Shown here one piece after another: positions 1 to 5,593 of a stretch of DNA of 5,593 nt. Position numbers and translations under genes: made by a program. Position 1 is the first letter of the stretch. Each line of letters opens with the position of its first letter. This DNA is from Thermoplasmata archaeon (GTDB lineage Archaea; Thermoplasmatota; Thermoplasmata; SG8-5): assembly GCA_030655715.1 (NCBI GenBank), contig JAUSPR010000196.1, positions 1 through 5,593 on the forward strand. Direction: 5' to 3'. The notes below the pieces were generated by a model, which made no database searches, was not told where the DNA came from, and saw nothing but the letters and a program-made list of their open reading frames with translations.

Positions 1-1379
1 ACCTGGGCATCAAGCAGATTTAAAGCCGCATAATAAGCGAAGAGCGACGGGCTTCGCGCAGAAGATGTGGCCAAGCTATTAGGGAGAGTGATATTCCATA
101 AGTCTTCTGTAAGTGTATCAAAAATAATTTGATCCAAAGTCCTTATAAAATCGTCACCATTTCTAATTGATCTTAACCGCGCGAGGTCGGCCTCCATTGT
201 CGTCTCCGGCGATGAACTGTACCGGGCAGTCAAAGAAGACATGAAAAACCAACGGCTTATTATATTGCGCAGGTCGTGCGTGCCAAGTAGAAAATCTTTC
301 TTTCCAACGAGAAATATAACATAAGCATACAGCAAAGCCGCTTGAGAGCTGATCATTGATGACCCGTGAAATCCGGCTTGCATAAGTACTTTAAAGAACT
401 CAGACCAATTCTGCAAATTAAGAACTTTCGCTTGCGCATTTTTTAATACGTCAAATTGTTCAATACGTTTTCCCTCGGAAAATTGTTCGGTTTCAAGATC
501 TTTACCGCGTAATATTGAATATACATGTTGCAGCCTTGCTCGTCTGAATCCAAGGCCAACCGATACGCGCAGTAATTGATCAGGCGCTGGCTGTATGAAG
601 TAATTAAAAGAAGATGCCTCCCCCACGGAAGGCTGTCTTGCTGTACGACAAAATTCTTCTAGCTGCTTACGTCCCTCGTCCCAGAAGACCGACATTAAGG
701 TAAGAATAAAGTCAGCCTGATTTAGCGTAACCCCCTTGCTATTAATCCTGACAAAGACTTCGGAAACTTGTTCTTCGTTTATAGTGTGAGATAATTCAAG
801 CGCAGTAAAAGGATAGCCTCTTAAGTTATGAAGCTGGCTGATGGTATCAGCGATTTGCTTTTCTTCTTCTTTTGATACTTCTCTATTCTGGCGCAATTTT
901 TCAATAAATTCAGTTGTGAAAGAATAGAGTCCTAAATCATCCGACCAAATTACACTTATATCTGCTATGAACTCAGGGTTTCGAATGATGGCAGCATCAG
1001 TGACATCAAACACTTGATCTTTGGGGCGAAATGAAATCATTATCTTTTGCTGTGTATAGTCTTGCTTTACAATTGGAACATTTTTCATGACAGAATAGAG
1101 CGCGGTGAGCCGTTGCTGTCCATCGATGATTAGAAGATTGGGCACTTCTTGTTTCTTGTCCACTCCTATCTGCTTATGTCCATTTTCCAGGCCATTTTCC
1201 CAGAAAAGGAGATAGCCCACAGGAAAGCCTTTATACATGGAATCAAAAAGATCTCGAACTTTTGCCGCCTTCCAAACAAATGGCCGCTGAATATCGGGAA
1301 GACCAATGATGCCCATGTCAATATTGTCAATAAGCGCTGATAGAAACCATCCGACTTCTTTAAATAATGTAGCTTTCAT
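1..1379 (-). CDS. DUF262 (GmrSD-like) protein, 3' end cut off by the window
   Basis: 459 codons are visible with no in-frame stop; the gene continues past the left edge. The start is ATG at 1379, 9 nt after a strong Shine-Dalgarno. Residues 27-36 read LPDIQRPFVW and residues 86-94 read DGQQRLTAL, the signature blocks of the DUF262 ParB/Srx-like nucleotide-binding domain of GmrS-type enzymes. Residues 208-216 (VFVRINSKG), followed by a LNQADF stretch, match the later conserved block of the same family. The remaining visible part is mostly helical in character. Known family members are type IV restriction enzymes that use NTP hydrolysis to cut modified DNA, usually with a C-terminal HNH (DUF1524-like) nuclease; that part would lie outside this window and is not seen. 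The gene sits 330 bp downstream of the RT gene on the same strand. It may be an independent restriction module or an accessory of the RT system. Confidence 0.88.
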   Translation of the reverse strand, partial: MKATLFKEVGWFLSALIDNIDMGIIGLPDIQRPFVWKAAKVRDLFDSMYKGFPVGYLLFWENGLENGHKQIGVDKKQEVPNLLIIDGQQRLTALYSVMKNVPIVKQDYTQQKIMISFRPKDQVFDVTDAAIIRNPEFIADISVIWSDDLGLYSFTTEFIEKLRQNREVSKEEEKQIADTISQLHNLRGYPFTALELSHTINEEQVSEVFVRINSKGVTLNQADFILTLMSVFWDEGRKQLEEFCRTARQPSVGEASSFNYFIQPAPDQLLRVSVGLGFRRARLQHVYSILRGKDLETEQFSEGKRIEQFDVLKNAQAKVLNLQNWSEFFKVLMQAGFHGSSMISSQAALLYAYVIFLVGKKDFLLGTHDLRNIISRWFFMSSLTARYSSSPETTMEADLARLRSIRNGDDFIRTLDQIIFDTLTEDLWNITLPNSLATSSARSPSLFAYYAALNLLDAQ

Positions 1380-1388
1380 TCAATGAAT

Positions 1389-1396
1389 ACCTCCTA
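1389..1396 (-). promoter_or_regulatory. Shine-Dalgarno of the DUF262 gene
   Basis: The minus strand reads TAGGAGGT, a near-perfect anti-16S match, 9 nt before the ATG at 1379. It fixes the start of the DUF262 gene, and no other in-frame ATG lies nearby upstream. It is clearly stronger than the purine-rich site in front of the RT gene. Confidence 0.8.
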
Positions 1397-1599
1397 CGTT
1401 TATATCAAAACCCCTTACACAGTGAAAGAACTCGGAAGCAGCTCGGAAGTCAATGCCTTCGGAGTTGATTTGCGGGCAAGGCAGTTCATTGAAAACAGAC
1501 TGAACAATGCGCCGCGGGACAGGCAATTCCCCATGAACTCAAGCGTCTTGCCTTCGTCTTTGACTAAAAAAGATTGTATCATCATTCCACTTCCATTGC

Positions 1600-1632
1600 A
1601 GTATAAGGAGGCTTTCGGCCTACCCGTGTCAA
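1600..1632 (-). promoter_or_regulatory. possible promoter with over-long spacer before the DUF262 gene
   Basis: The minus strand has a perfect -35 hexamer TTGACA (1632-1627) and a 5-of-6 -10 hexamer TATACT (1605-1600). They are separated by 21 bp rather than about 17, and the spacer holds the short dyad AGGC-CGAAA-GCCT. Long spacers with dyads occur in MerR-type activated promoters, but this dyad is only 4 bp per arm and no MerR gene is visible. It would give the DUF262 gene a leader of about 210 nt. A chance match is quite possible. Confidence 0.2.
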
Positions 1633-1668
1633 ATACCTTCTGCACCAACCTGCGAAAGAGAAAATCCG

Positions 1669-1699
1669 AAGGAAATATGGGACGTCCCTATATTACCCC
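1669..1699 (-). repeat. imperfect inverted repeat directly after the RT stop codon
   Basis: The core GGGACGTCCC (1679-1688) is a perfect 10-bp palindrome. Outward, with one bulged A on the upstream arm, five more pairs form (AATAT with ATATT), then a U-U mismatch and two G-C plus two G-U pairs. As RNA on the minus strand it folds as an interrupted hairpin with an ACGU loop, starting 11 nt after the RT stop. The sequence after it is pyrimidine-rich (ATTTTCTCTTT about 10-20 nt later) but lacks a clean U-tract, so a weak terminator, an RNA-processing or stability element, or a protein-binding palindrome are all possible. Confidence 0.5.
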
Positions 1700-1710
1700 T
1701 TTCCGCAGCC

Positions 1711-3804
1711 TCATGGGTTCGATCGAACAATGTGTATTATTTCATTGTAAGCTGTTCGCAACTGGCTCGCGAATTTGTTCCTTTCCTGTTCTTTCAGAAA
1801 GCACGTTTGTTCCACCGTATGCTTGTCGTACGGATGAGAGCCCGGTATTCTGTTTCTCCTCGAGTTCATGTGCCGAAAAACATCGGCAATGTTCGGATAT
1901 TGGCGCGAGAATGTACAACTCGGATCAAGGCGTGTACCAAAGTCAATCAACTGGTTGTTCCGATTCGTGATTCTGCCGCCTCCGGCGAGACCTCGTACAT
2001 TTATGTAGCTAAGGAGCGCTTTCTGCGTTGCGTCATTGAATGAGTTCTGCCACTGGAGCCAACTGCTTCTGTCCCGAATGTAGAAGATATCTGCCTGAAC
2101 TAGAATCTTAAGGATATGGGTAAATTCCCTCCCAAAAAGGCCCCGCCAGATCCCATCATTATTGACTCTGAATCGTCTATGGAGGATATCCGCAATCTGG
2201 TCAATTTTCGTAGAGTATTTTCTTCCAACAATACCCATTGATTTTAGAGTATTCTGGACTACAGCACTACATTCTCTCGCACGAAGAGAGTATTCCCGCA
2301 AGGTATGAGTTCGTTTGAAAAGCTGCTCTGGGACAAGTATGCCGGCCGTATAGTCTGGATCCATTAGTAGTCCTCGTACCAGTCCGTTGGAACTGTACTC
2401 GGACTCAGGAATGATGGGTAGCAGCCATGCTTTCACAATGGGCTCTGCCCCACTAATCCGCTTAGCGATTTGGCAGAAGCCCTTCCTCTGACATGCAAGA
2501 AGCAGCGAATAGGCTCCCCATTTCAGAATGACACAGGCCTGCTTGTTCTTTAGATCAGCTTTCGCCATTGGCATGAGAGTCTGCAGAGCACTATCTGATC
2601 CAATCCTGGTGATGACCTGATATAACTCACCTTTTATGTAGCCGTATGGTGTTCCCAATTCGAGGATCCGTAGTATTTCTCTCTCAAGTGGTAATGAACT
2701 GTCGAAATTTCTGAAGAAGTTGGCGAACGCATCAATATGCTCTGGGTGCCTTGACAGCAGTTTTATGCACTTCCCGAGAATACGACGAGATCTTGGGGCT
2801 CTGAATAGGACATATCTTGCTTTTGACTTGTCGTGTATCTGCAATGATGGCCTTCTGCTGATCGCCTCCTCAAATAGGCTTTCGGCCTTATTCACCTCAA
2901 TTTTTGGAGTCTCTTCATCGGGTGCAATGTCAGTTGGACGAATGCTCGGAAGTGTACCTAGCGCATCATCGAGTTTCTCGGCTTTCATAATGGCAAACTT
3001 CTTACCCTGTGGAATCAAGCCATGATTCCGACAGAAAACCTCAAGCTCAACTGCGGCCTTTTGTGCTCCGAGCTCAGTCTTGGCGAATATACGAATATCG
3101 TCTACATAACGCACATATCTCATTCCCGCCCTAAGGAACTTCTCATCTAAGGGTAACAGAAAAGCTTCTCCAAGAAAATCTGCTGCGATGGGCCCTTGGG
3201 GAATTCCATGAGCATGTCCGTCAGTACCGTCAGGTGAGGACCATGTCTGTAGCCATTTCTTGTATGTTATCCATGGTTCTTTTGTGGAAGACTTGGGTGC
3301 TACGACTTTAAATAGAAGCTCATGGGATATCGTCTCATAGTAAGCTGCCAAATCGAAATGTGCTATCCAGCGGAAGCCTCTTTTGAAGTGTTTCTCGCAT
3401 TCTCTTTGGAACAGTGCGTACGTCCCGTGCCAGTCCTCCAGAAAGAAGATGTTGTCTTTGGGTCTCGACAGAATGTTGCTGAAAACGACTTTGTGTTCTA
3501 CTCTTTTTCGTCTATCATAAATTTTTGCAGCGACACGGTTCGCCAAGAGTTGCAGCACTATCTGATCATCAACTGACAGAAGAGTAATCGGCCTCTGCAA
3601 GCCGGACGGTTTTGGCGTGTATATCCTCAGAGGCTTAGTCGCCCGCCAGTTGCCCTGCAATTGCTGTCTAAGGCGTTTCAGGTTCTCGTCTGCAGCTAAT
3701 TGGTACGTCATGTAGATGGCGCGGAAGAAACGCTTGTATGGTATGTTCCTCCCCGTAGAGAGTCTTTGCAGGGCGAGCCTCAGCTCAGCCATTGATACAT
3801 TCAT
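1711..3804 (-). CDS. AbiA-like reverse transcriptase with C-terminal HEPN-like motif
   Basis: 697 residues. The RT core fills about residues 55-290: RPITLLSVDDQ (71-81) is the early fingers motif, FDLAAYYETI (150-159) holds catalytic Asp151, GIPQGPIAADFL (200-211) is the QGP block, and YVRYVDDIRIF (230-240) holds the catalytic pair Asp235-Asp236. All three catalytic aspartates are present, so the polymerase should be active. The roughly 370 residues that follow look alpha-helical, and near the end RRNRIPGSHP (649-658) gives an R650-N-x5-H657 motif, the R-X4-6-H signature of HEPN ribonucleases. RT plus helical region plus HEPN is the AbiA layout (lactococcal abortive infection). Relatives such as AbiK make untemplated DNA. 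No maturase, retron or diversity-generating features are seen. The start ATG at 3804 follows purine-rich GAAGAGAGAAG; a second in-frame ATG lies four codons later. The gene is 43 nt downstream of the protease gene and probably co-transcribed. The RT call is firm; AbiA membership and the HEPN assignment are inference. Confidence 0.9.
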   Translation of the reverse strand: MNVSMAELRLALQRLSTGRNIPYKRFFRAIYMTYQLAADENLKRLRQQLQGNWRATKPLRIYTPKPSGLQRPITLLSVDDQIVLQLLANRVAAKIYDRRKRVEHKVVFSNILSRPKDNIFFLEDWHGTYALFQRECEKHFKRGFRWIAHFDLAAYYETISHELLFKVVAPKSSTKEPWITYKKWLQTWSSPDGTDGHAHGIPQGPIAADFLGEAFLLPLDEKFLRAGMRYVRYVDDIRIFAKTELGAQKAAVELEVFCRNHGLIPQGKKFAIMKAEKLDDALGTLPSIRPTDIAPDEETPKIEVNKAESLFEEAISRRPSLQIHDKSKARYVLFRAPRSRRILGKCIKLLSRHPEHIDAFANFFRNFDSSLPLEREILRILELGTPYGYIKGELYQVITRIGSDSALQTLMPMAKADLKNKQACVILKWGAYSLLLACQRKGFCQIAKRISGAEPIVKAWLLPIIPESEYSSNGLVRGLLMDPDYTAGILVPEQLFKRTHTLREYSLRARECSAVVQNTLKSMGIVGRKYSTKIDQIADILHRRFRVNNDGIWRGLFGREFTHILKILVQADIFYIRDRSSWLQWQNSFNDATQKALLSYINVRGLAGGGRITNRNNQLIDFGTRLDPSCTFSRQYPNIADVFRHMNSRRNRIPGSHPYDKHTVEQTCFLKEQERNKFASQLRTAYNEIIHIVRSNP

Positions 3805-3835
3805 ACTTCTCTCTTCTGCTCACAACGCCAGAAAT

Positions 3836-3862
3836 CAGCCGCGCAGGTCACTGCGTCGGCTG
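3836..3862 (-). promoter_or_regulatory. strong RNA hairpin with the protease stop codon in its loop
   Basis: On the minus strand CAGCCG-A-CGCAG (3862-3851) pairs with CTGCG-CGGCTG (3846-3836): 11 base pairs, mostly G-C, with one bulged A. The four-base loop TGAC contains the protease TGA stop (3850-3848). The hairpin ends 31 nt before the RT start. No U-tract follows, so it is not a classic terminator. Its position suggests control of the protease-to-RT expression ratio by translation coupling, partial attenuation or mRNA processing. Part of the pairing uses protease codons, so it also constrains the C-terminal residues. Confidence 0.6.
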
Positions 3863-4729
3863 GATTTGTTTGTTAGCTTGCCTTTCAGTCTCCAGAACCT
3901 TCTGAAAAAACTGCTCGAAATCCTCCAATTGTGTGGCTTTGATTACTATGCCGAGATTGTTGGGTATAGACGAAATAGCAACAGGAACGTTTTGTGTTGG
4001 AATGGTAACGATTTTAATCTCACCACTTACCGTATGCTGAGGTCCGGCATAGAGAATGCCAAGCAGCTTCAATCGGTTAGGGCCAATTGTCATGCCACCT
4101 GATTTCGTAGCATAACCGAACTGATTATAAAGAAACACCGGTGATCCGCTTGAACCAGGAAAGCAGGCAGCATCAATCAAAAATTCTGGCTTTCCGTTCC
4201 AATTAAGATTTGGGTGTGTTGCGGTAATACCACGCCTAAATATAGGCATGTTATTGACTTGATCCCATATCCCATTTGGATATCCAACCATTGTGATCTC
4301 TTCCATCAAAGCCATATCGTCATATTCCGCTTTGGATGGGATCAGCGACTTATCGAGTGAGATATAAAAAAGCTGTTTAGATTCTTTCTTTGCCGCTTCC
4401 AGTATAGGCGCAATTGGCATTGTGCATAGATCAATATCCTTATCCGGGTGAGGTATCCACATTTGCTCGAAATTATCAAACAAGAATGCGTGATGCGTTT
4501 GTTGAAGTGGTTCGCCATTGGCGTCACCAAGGGTCATTAGAAACTGGCCTTTTCGTGCTCCAGCAACAACGTGTTTATTGGTCACGATTGCTGGCACATG
4601 AATTCCTTCGCTTTCGACAAACCGAAAGAAAAACCCCGTTCCTGTGCCCGTTAAACCATTCGCGAGCTCGCACTCTATTCGGACTGTGCTGTGGGCAAGT
4701 TGTTCTGACGGTGACAATTTTGAAACCAT
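3848..4729 (-). CDS. trypsin/HtrA-fold serine protease
   Basis: 293 residues. The chymotrypsin-fold triad is readable: His53 in VTNKHVV (49-55), an Asp in DKDIDLC (96-102; Asp100 the best candidate, Asp98 the alternative), and Ser194 in FPGSSGSPVF (190-199), matching the GDSGGP block of trypsin. TGTGTGFFF (27-35) is the first-strand block typical of HtrA/DegP-like proteases, and TMVGYPNG (146-153) is also typical. There is no signal peptide, membrane segment or PDZ domain, so it should act in the cytoplasm and not in periplasmic quality control. The last 35 or so residues (DFEQFFQKVLETERQ) are a charged, helical tail that could bind a partner. The start ATG at 4729 has AAAGGGGG 7 nt upstream. 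It is the first gene of a probable operon with the RT. Trypsin-like domains are known as effectors in several defence systems; its substrate here is unknown. Confidence 0.9.
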   Translation of the reverse strand: MVSKLSPSEQLAHSTVRIECELANGLTGTGTGFFFRFVESEGIHVPAIVTNKHVVAGARKGQFLMTLGDANGEPLQQTHHAFLFDNFEQMWIPHPDKDIDLCTMPIAPILEAAKKESKQLFYISLDKSLIPSKAEYDDMALMEEITMVGYPNGIWDQVNNMPIFRRGITATHPNLNWNGKPEFLIDAACFPGSSGSPVFLYNQFGYATKSGGMTIGPNRLKLLGILYAGPQHTVSGEIKIVTIPTQNVPVAISSIPNNLGIVIKATQLEDFEQFFQKVLETERQANKQIQPTQ

Positions 4730-4736
4730 ACTTATG

Positions 4737-4744
4737 CCCCCTTT
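4737..4744 (-). promoter_or_regulatory. Shine-Dalgarno of the protease gene
   Basis: The minus strand reads AAAGGGGG, ending 7 nt before the ATG at 4729. It supports that start over any upstream extension, which would be blocked by an in-frame TAG at 4751-4753. Confidence 0.65.
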
Positions 4745-4750
4745 ATAAAG

Positions 4751-4813
4751 CTAACAAGTGATTATGCGGACATGGATATTATCACCTTTGTAATAATACC
4801 CGCCTTTTTTCAT
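4751..4813 (-). CDS. 20-codon ORF upstream of, and in frame with, the protease
   Basis: ATG at 4813 opens MKKGGYYYKGDNIHVRIITC and stops at TAG (4751-4753), 21 nt before the protease ATG. A purine-rich stretch (AACGAGAGA) lies directly in front. It is in the same frame as the protease, so a single change of the TAG would join them and extend the protease by 28 residues. It could be a leader peptide, a remnant of a lost gene's N-terminus, or chance. The protease has its own good ribosome site and a natural-looking N-terminus, so I do not think the start is misplaced. Confidence 0.2.
   Translation of the reverse strand: MKKGGYYYKGDNIHVRIITC
4777..4798 (-). promoter_or_regulatory. 22-bp dyad in the protease leader, possible operator or hairpin
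   Basis: The minus strand reads TATTATTAC-AAAG-GTGATAATA. Eight of nine arm positions are Watson-Crick complementary and the ninth is a T-G, so the RNA can form nine pairs closing a tetraloop. The centre lies about 58 bp before the protease ATG. A- and T-rich dyads here could be a repressor operator overlapping a promoter; GATAAT and TATTAT inside the arms resemble -10 hexamers, but I find no convincing -35 at the right distance. No regulator gene is visible. Confidence 0.4.
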
Positions 4814-4880
4814 TCTCTCGTTTCACATGATGGGCACTCCCTGAGTTCCTAGGAGGTTATTCCGTAAAATTGTGCAAGGG

Positions 4881-5120
4881 TTACCCATCTGTATACTCAA
4901 AATTCTTCATAAGATATTCGACGCTCATGTTCCCCATGACGGCGTTGTGCGGGATCAGGACATATATCCAGGGTTTGCCACCGTTACCAGTTGTATAGTC
5001 CGTTGCATGCGTGCAATACTGATCTGCTGCCCGTGCCTTTTGCTGGACAGCCGATGAATCAATATCACCTTCCTTTTTTATTTCAACAAGGTAAATAGCA
5101 TTCAAAAAAGGCCGCTGTTC
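4881..5120 (-). pseudogene. 3' remnant of a restriction/helicase-type protein
   Basis: The frame is open from just after a TAG (5123-5121) to a TAA at 4881-4883. The readable peptide begins at LNAIYLVEIKKEGDID and continues through GGKPWIYVLIPHNAV to YLMKNFEYTDG. That pattern is, from memory, the extreme C-terminus of large DEAD/DEAH-helicase restriction proteins: the LVEIKK stretch would be the E-x-K part of a PD-(D/E)XK nuclease, followed by a helix rich in Ala and Gln and the conserved KPW...LIPH block. There is no ATG at the N-terminal end (only TTG at 5105), no ribosome site, and the helicase and catalytic Asp are missing. It is not part of the Res gene upstream, which ends cleanly at 5165. 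It is best read as the surviving tail of a deleted neighbour; a small free-standing protein is less likely. Confidence 0.65.
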
Positions 5121-5141
5121 CTATTTATCTATTTACCTTGT
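5086..5141. repeat. 13-bp perfect inverted repeat with 30-bp loop
   Basis: ACAAGGTAAATAG (5086-5098) is the exact reverse complement of CTATTTACCTTGT (5129-5141). The left arm lies in the coding tail of the remnant and the right arm in the 44-bp gap after the Res stop, so the pair brackets the point where the remnant loses homology to an intact gene. CTATTTA also occurs again at 5121-5127. It may mark a rearrangement breakpoint formed by inverted duplication, or form a hairpin downstream of Res; no U-tract supports a standard terminator. Confidence 0.45.
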
Positions 5142-5164
5142 AGGCGGTGAAATTCATTATTGCT

Positions 5165-5593
5165 TTAAAGATCATTGACAGAAATCGCCACATCATAGTC
5201 AACGCCGATTGTTTCAAAATGCCTTGCCCCGCACTTGATTTTTGCGTTTTCAAAACCGCGCAGTTGCATCTGGTCTTTTGTGGCCTTTGTCTCCCGTATC
5301 ATATAAACGATATCGCCGTTTTTTCTTAATATTGCCCAGTCAGGATTATAGTTGCCAATAGGTGTTGGCACCTGAAACCATCCCGGCAGCTTTATGAAAT
5401 ATTTTACGTCTTTTAATGCTTCCAAACCCTCAGCGAACTTTTTCTCAACACCCGAGTCGTACAGGATATAATCGTAGATCGATTTCTCTGTTGGAACTAT
5501 GCGTTCTCTGGAAAAGTTCAATTTATGGGCATCGTCCCTCAGTCTCGACATTTCATAAGAGATACCTTCAAGCTTTTCATATTTAATACCCTC
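5165..5593 (-). CDS. type III restriction endonuclease Res subunit, C-terminal part
   Basis: 142 codons plus stop are visible; the gene begins beyond the right edge. The peptide opens EGIKYEKLEGISYEM, then YDSGVEKKFAEGLE, KLPGWFQVPTPIGNYNPDW and MIRETKAT: the order and wording of the C-terminal nuclease domain of type III Res proteins. The PD-(D/E)XK residues are all present: Asp in NPDW (codon 5341-5339), Glu and Lys in RETK (codons 5293-5291 and 5287-5285), with an upstream Glu in SGVEKK. The missing part should hold the superfamily 2 helicase/translocase that moves on DNA after the Mod partner recognises an unmethylated site. The tail ends naturally at VNDL followed by TAA, so the visible end is intact. 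It belongs to a separate defence module upstream of the protease-RT operon; Mod is not in this window. Confidence 0.88.
   Translation of the reverse strand, partial: EGIKYEKLEGISYEMSRLRDDAHKLNFSRERIVPTEKSIYDYILYDSGVEKKFAEGLEALKDVKYFIKLPGWFQVPTPIGNYNPDWAILRKNGDIVYMIRETKATKDQMQLRGFENAKIKCGARHFETIGVDYDVAISVNDL

Larger units (their letters stand above)
1380..1710 (-). other. 330-bp spacer between RT and DUF262 genes, no convincing gene
   Basis: No reading frame here looks like a real protein. The longest minus-strand frame (1648-1415, 77 codons from a TTG) has no Shine-Dalgarno and no family resemblance I can recognise. The plus strand is open from 1383 to 1970, but that frame runs antisense into the RT coding region, has no ribosome site and looks like a shadow. 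Visible structure consists of an imperfect hairpin right after the RT stop, a small AGGC-CGAAA-GCCT stem-loop near 1611-1623, a tandem CTTCCGAG pair (minus strand, about 1433-1452), and the DUF262 ribosome site. The length is unusual for an operon otherwise spaced by about 43 nt. An untranslated RNA, a promoter region for the DUF262 gene, or a decayed gene are all possible. Confidence 0.5.

Noticed and set aside
1415..1648. 77-codon minus-strand frame in the spacer
   Set aside because: TTG start without a ribosome site, no recognisable family, and composition like translated non-coding DNA. A decayed gene cannot be fully excluded.
1400..1702. AAGGGGT copies near both ends of the RT-DUF262 spacer as flanking direct repeats
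   Set aside because: Only 7 bp match and the surrounding sequence differs, which is too short to call a target-site duplication.
1383..1970. 195-codon plus-strand open frame across the RT-DUF262 spacer
   Set aside because: It has no Shine-Dalgarno, its second half is antisense to the well-supported RT C-terminus, and the peptide shows no recognisable domain.
1711..3804. Retron, group II intron or diversity-generating retroelement as the identity of the RT
   Set aside because: No intron domain V/VI-like ending or maturase domain, no template/variable repeat pair, and no inverted-repeat msr/msd layout upstream; the long helical tail with R-X6-H fits Abi-type RTs better.
3716..4102. plus-strand open frame over the protease-RT junction
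   Set aside because: Antisense shadow of two clear genes; no start signal or domain.
3848..4729. Periplasmic DegP/HtrA quality-control protease
   Set aside because: No signal peptide and no PDZ domain, and the gene is set in a defence operon.
1..5593. CRISPR array, tRNA, rRNA or insertion sequence
   Set aside because: No regularly spaced repeats, no transposase and no recognisable stable-RNA gene were seen on either strand.

Overview
This is a bacterial defence island. Every recognisable gene lies on the minus strand and belongs to a family known or suspected to act against phage or foreign DNA. The host cannot be named from the sequence. Moderate GC, purine-rich Shine-Dalgarno sites and short intergenic gaps fit an ordinary bacterium, and there is no rRNA, tRNA or housekeeping gene to place it further.

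Layout in transcription order (right to left). (1) 5593-5165: the C-terminal 142 codons of a type III restriction endonuclease Res subunit, carrying its PD-(D/E)XK nuclease motif. (2) 5120-4881: a 3' remnant of a second, different restriction/helicase-type protein with no credible start, next to a 13-bp inverted repeat. (3) 4880-4730: a leader region with a 9-bp dyad, a 20-codon ORF and a good Shine-Dalgarno site. (4) 4729-3848: a cytoplasmic trypsin/HtrA-fold serine protease with a complete catalytic triad. (5) 3804-1711: a 697-residue reverse transcriptase with an intact YVDD catalytic motif and a C-terminal HEPN-like R-X6-H motif, which looks like an AbiA-type abortive-infection RT. (6) 1710-1380: a 330-bp gap without a convincing gene, with an imperfect hairpin just after the RT stop and a strong Shine-Dalgarno site at its far end. 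(7) 1379-1: the first 459 codons of a GmrSD-like DUF262 protein that runs off the left edge, so its expected HNH nuclease end is not visible.

The most interesting unit is the protease-RT pair. Only 43 nt separate the two genes. A GC-rich hairpin of 11 paired positions places the protease stop codon in its loop, which suggests an operon with controlled relative expression. My inference is a two-component system in which an Abi-type RT and a protease act together, the HEPN-like tail being a possible RNase effector. Whether the DUF262 gene is a third component or an independent type IV restriction module cannot be settled from this window. The flanking restriction gene and the remnant show that the locus has gained and lost defence genes.
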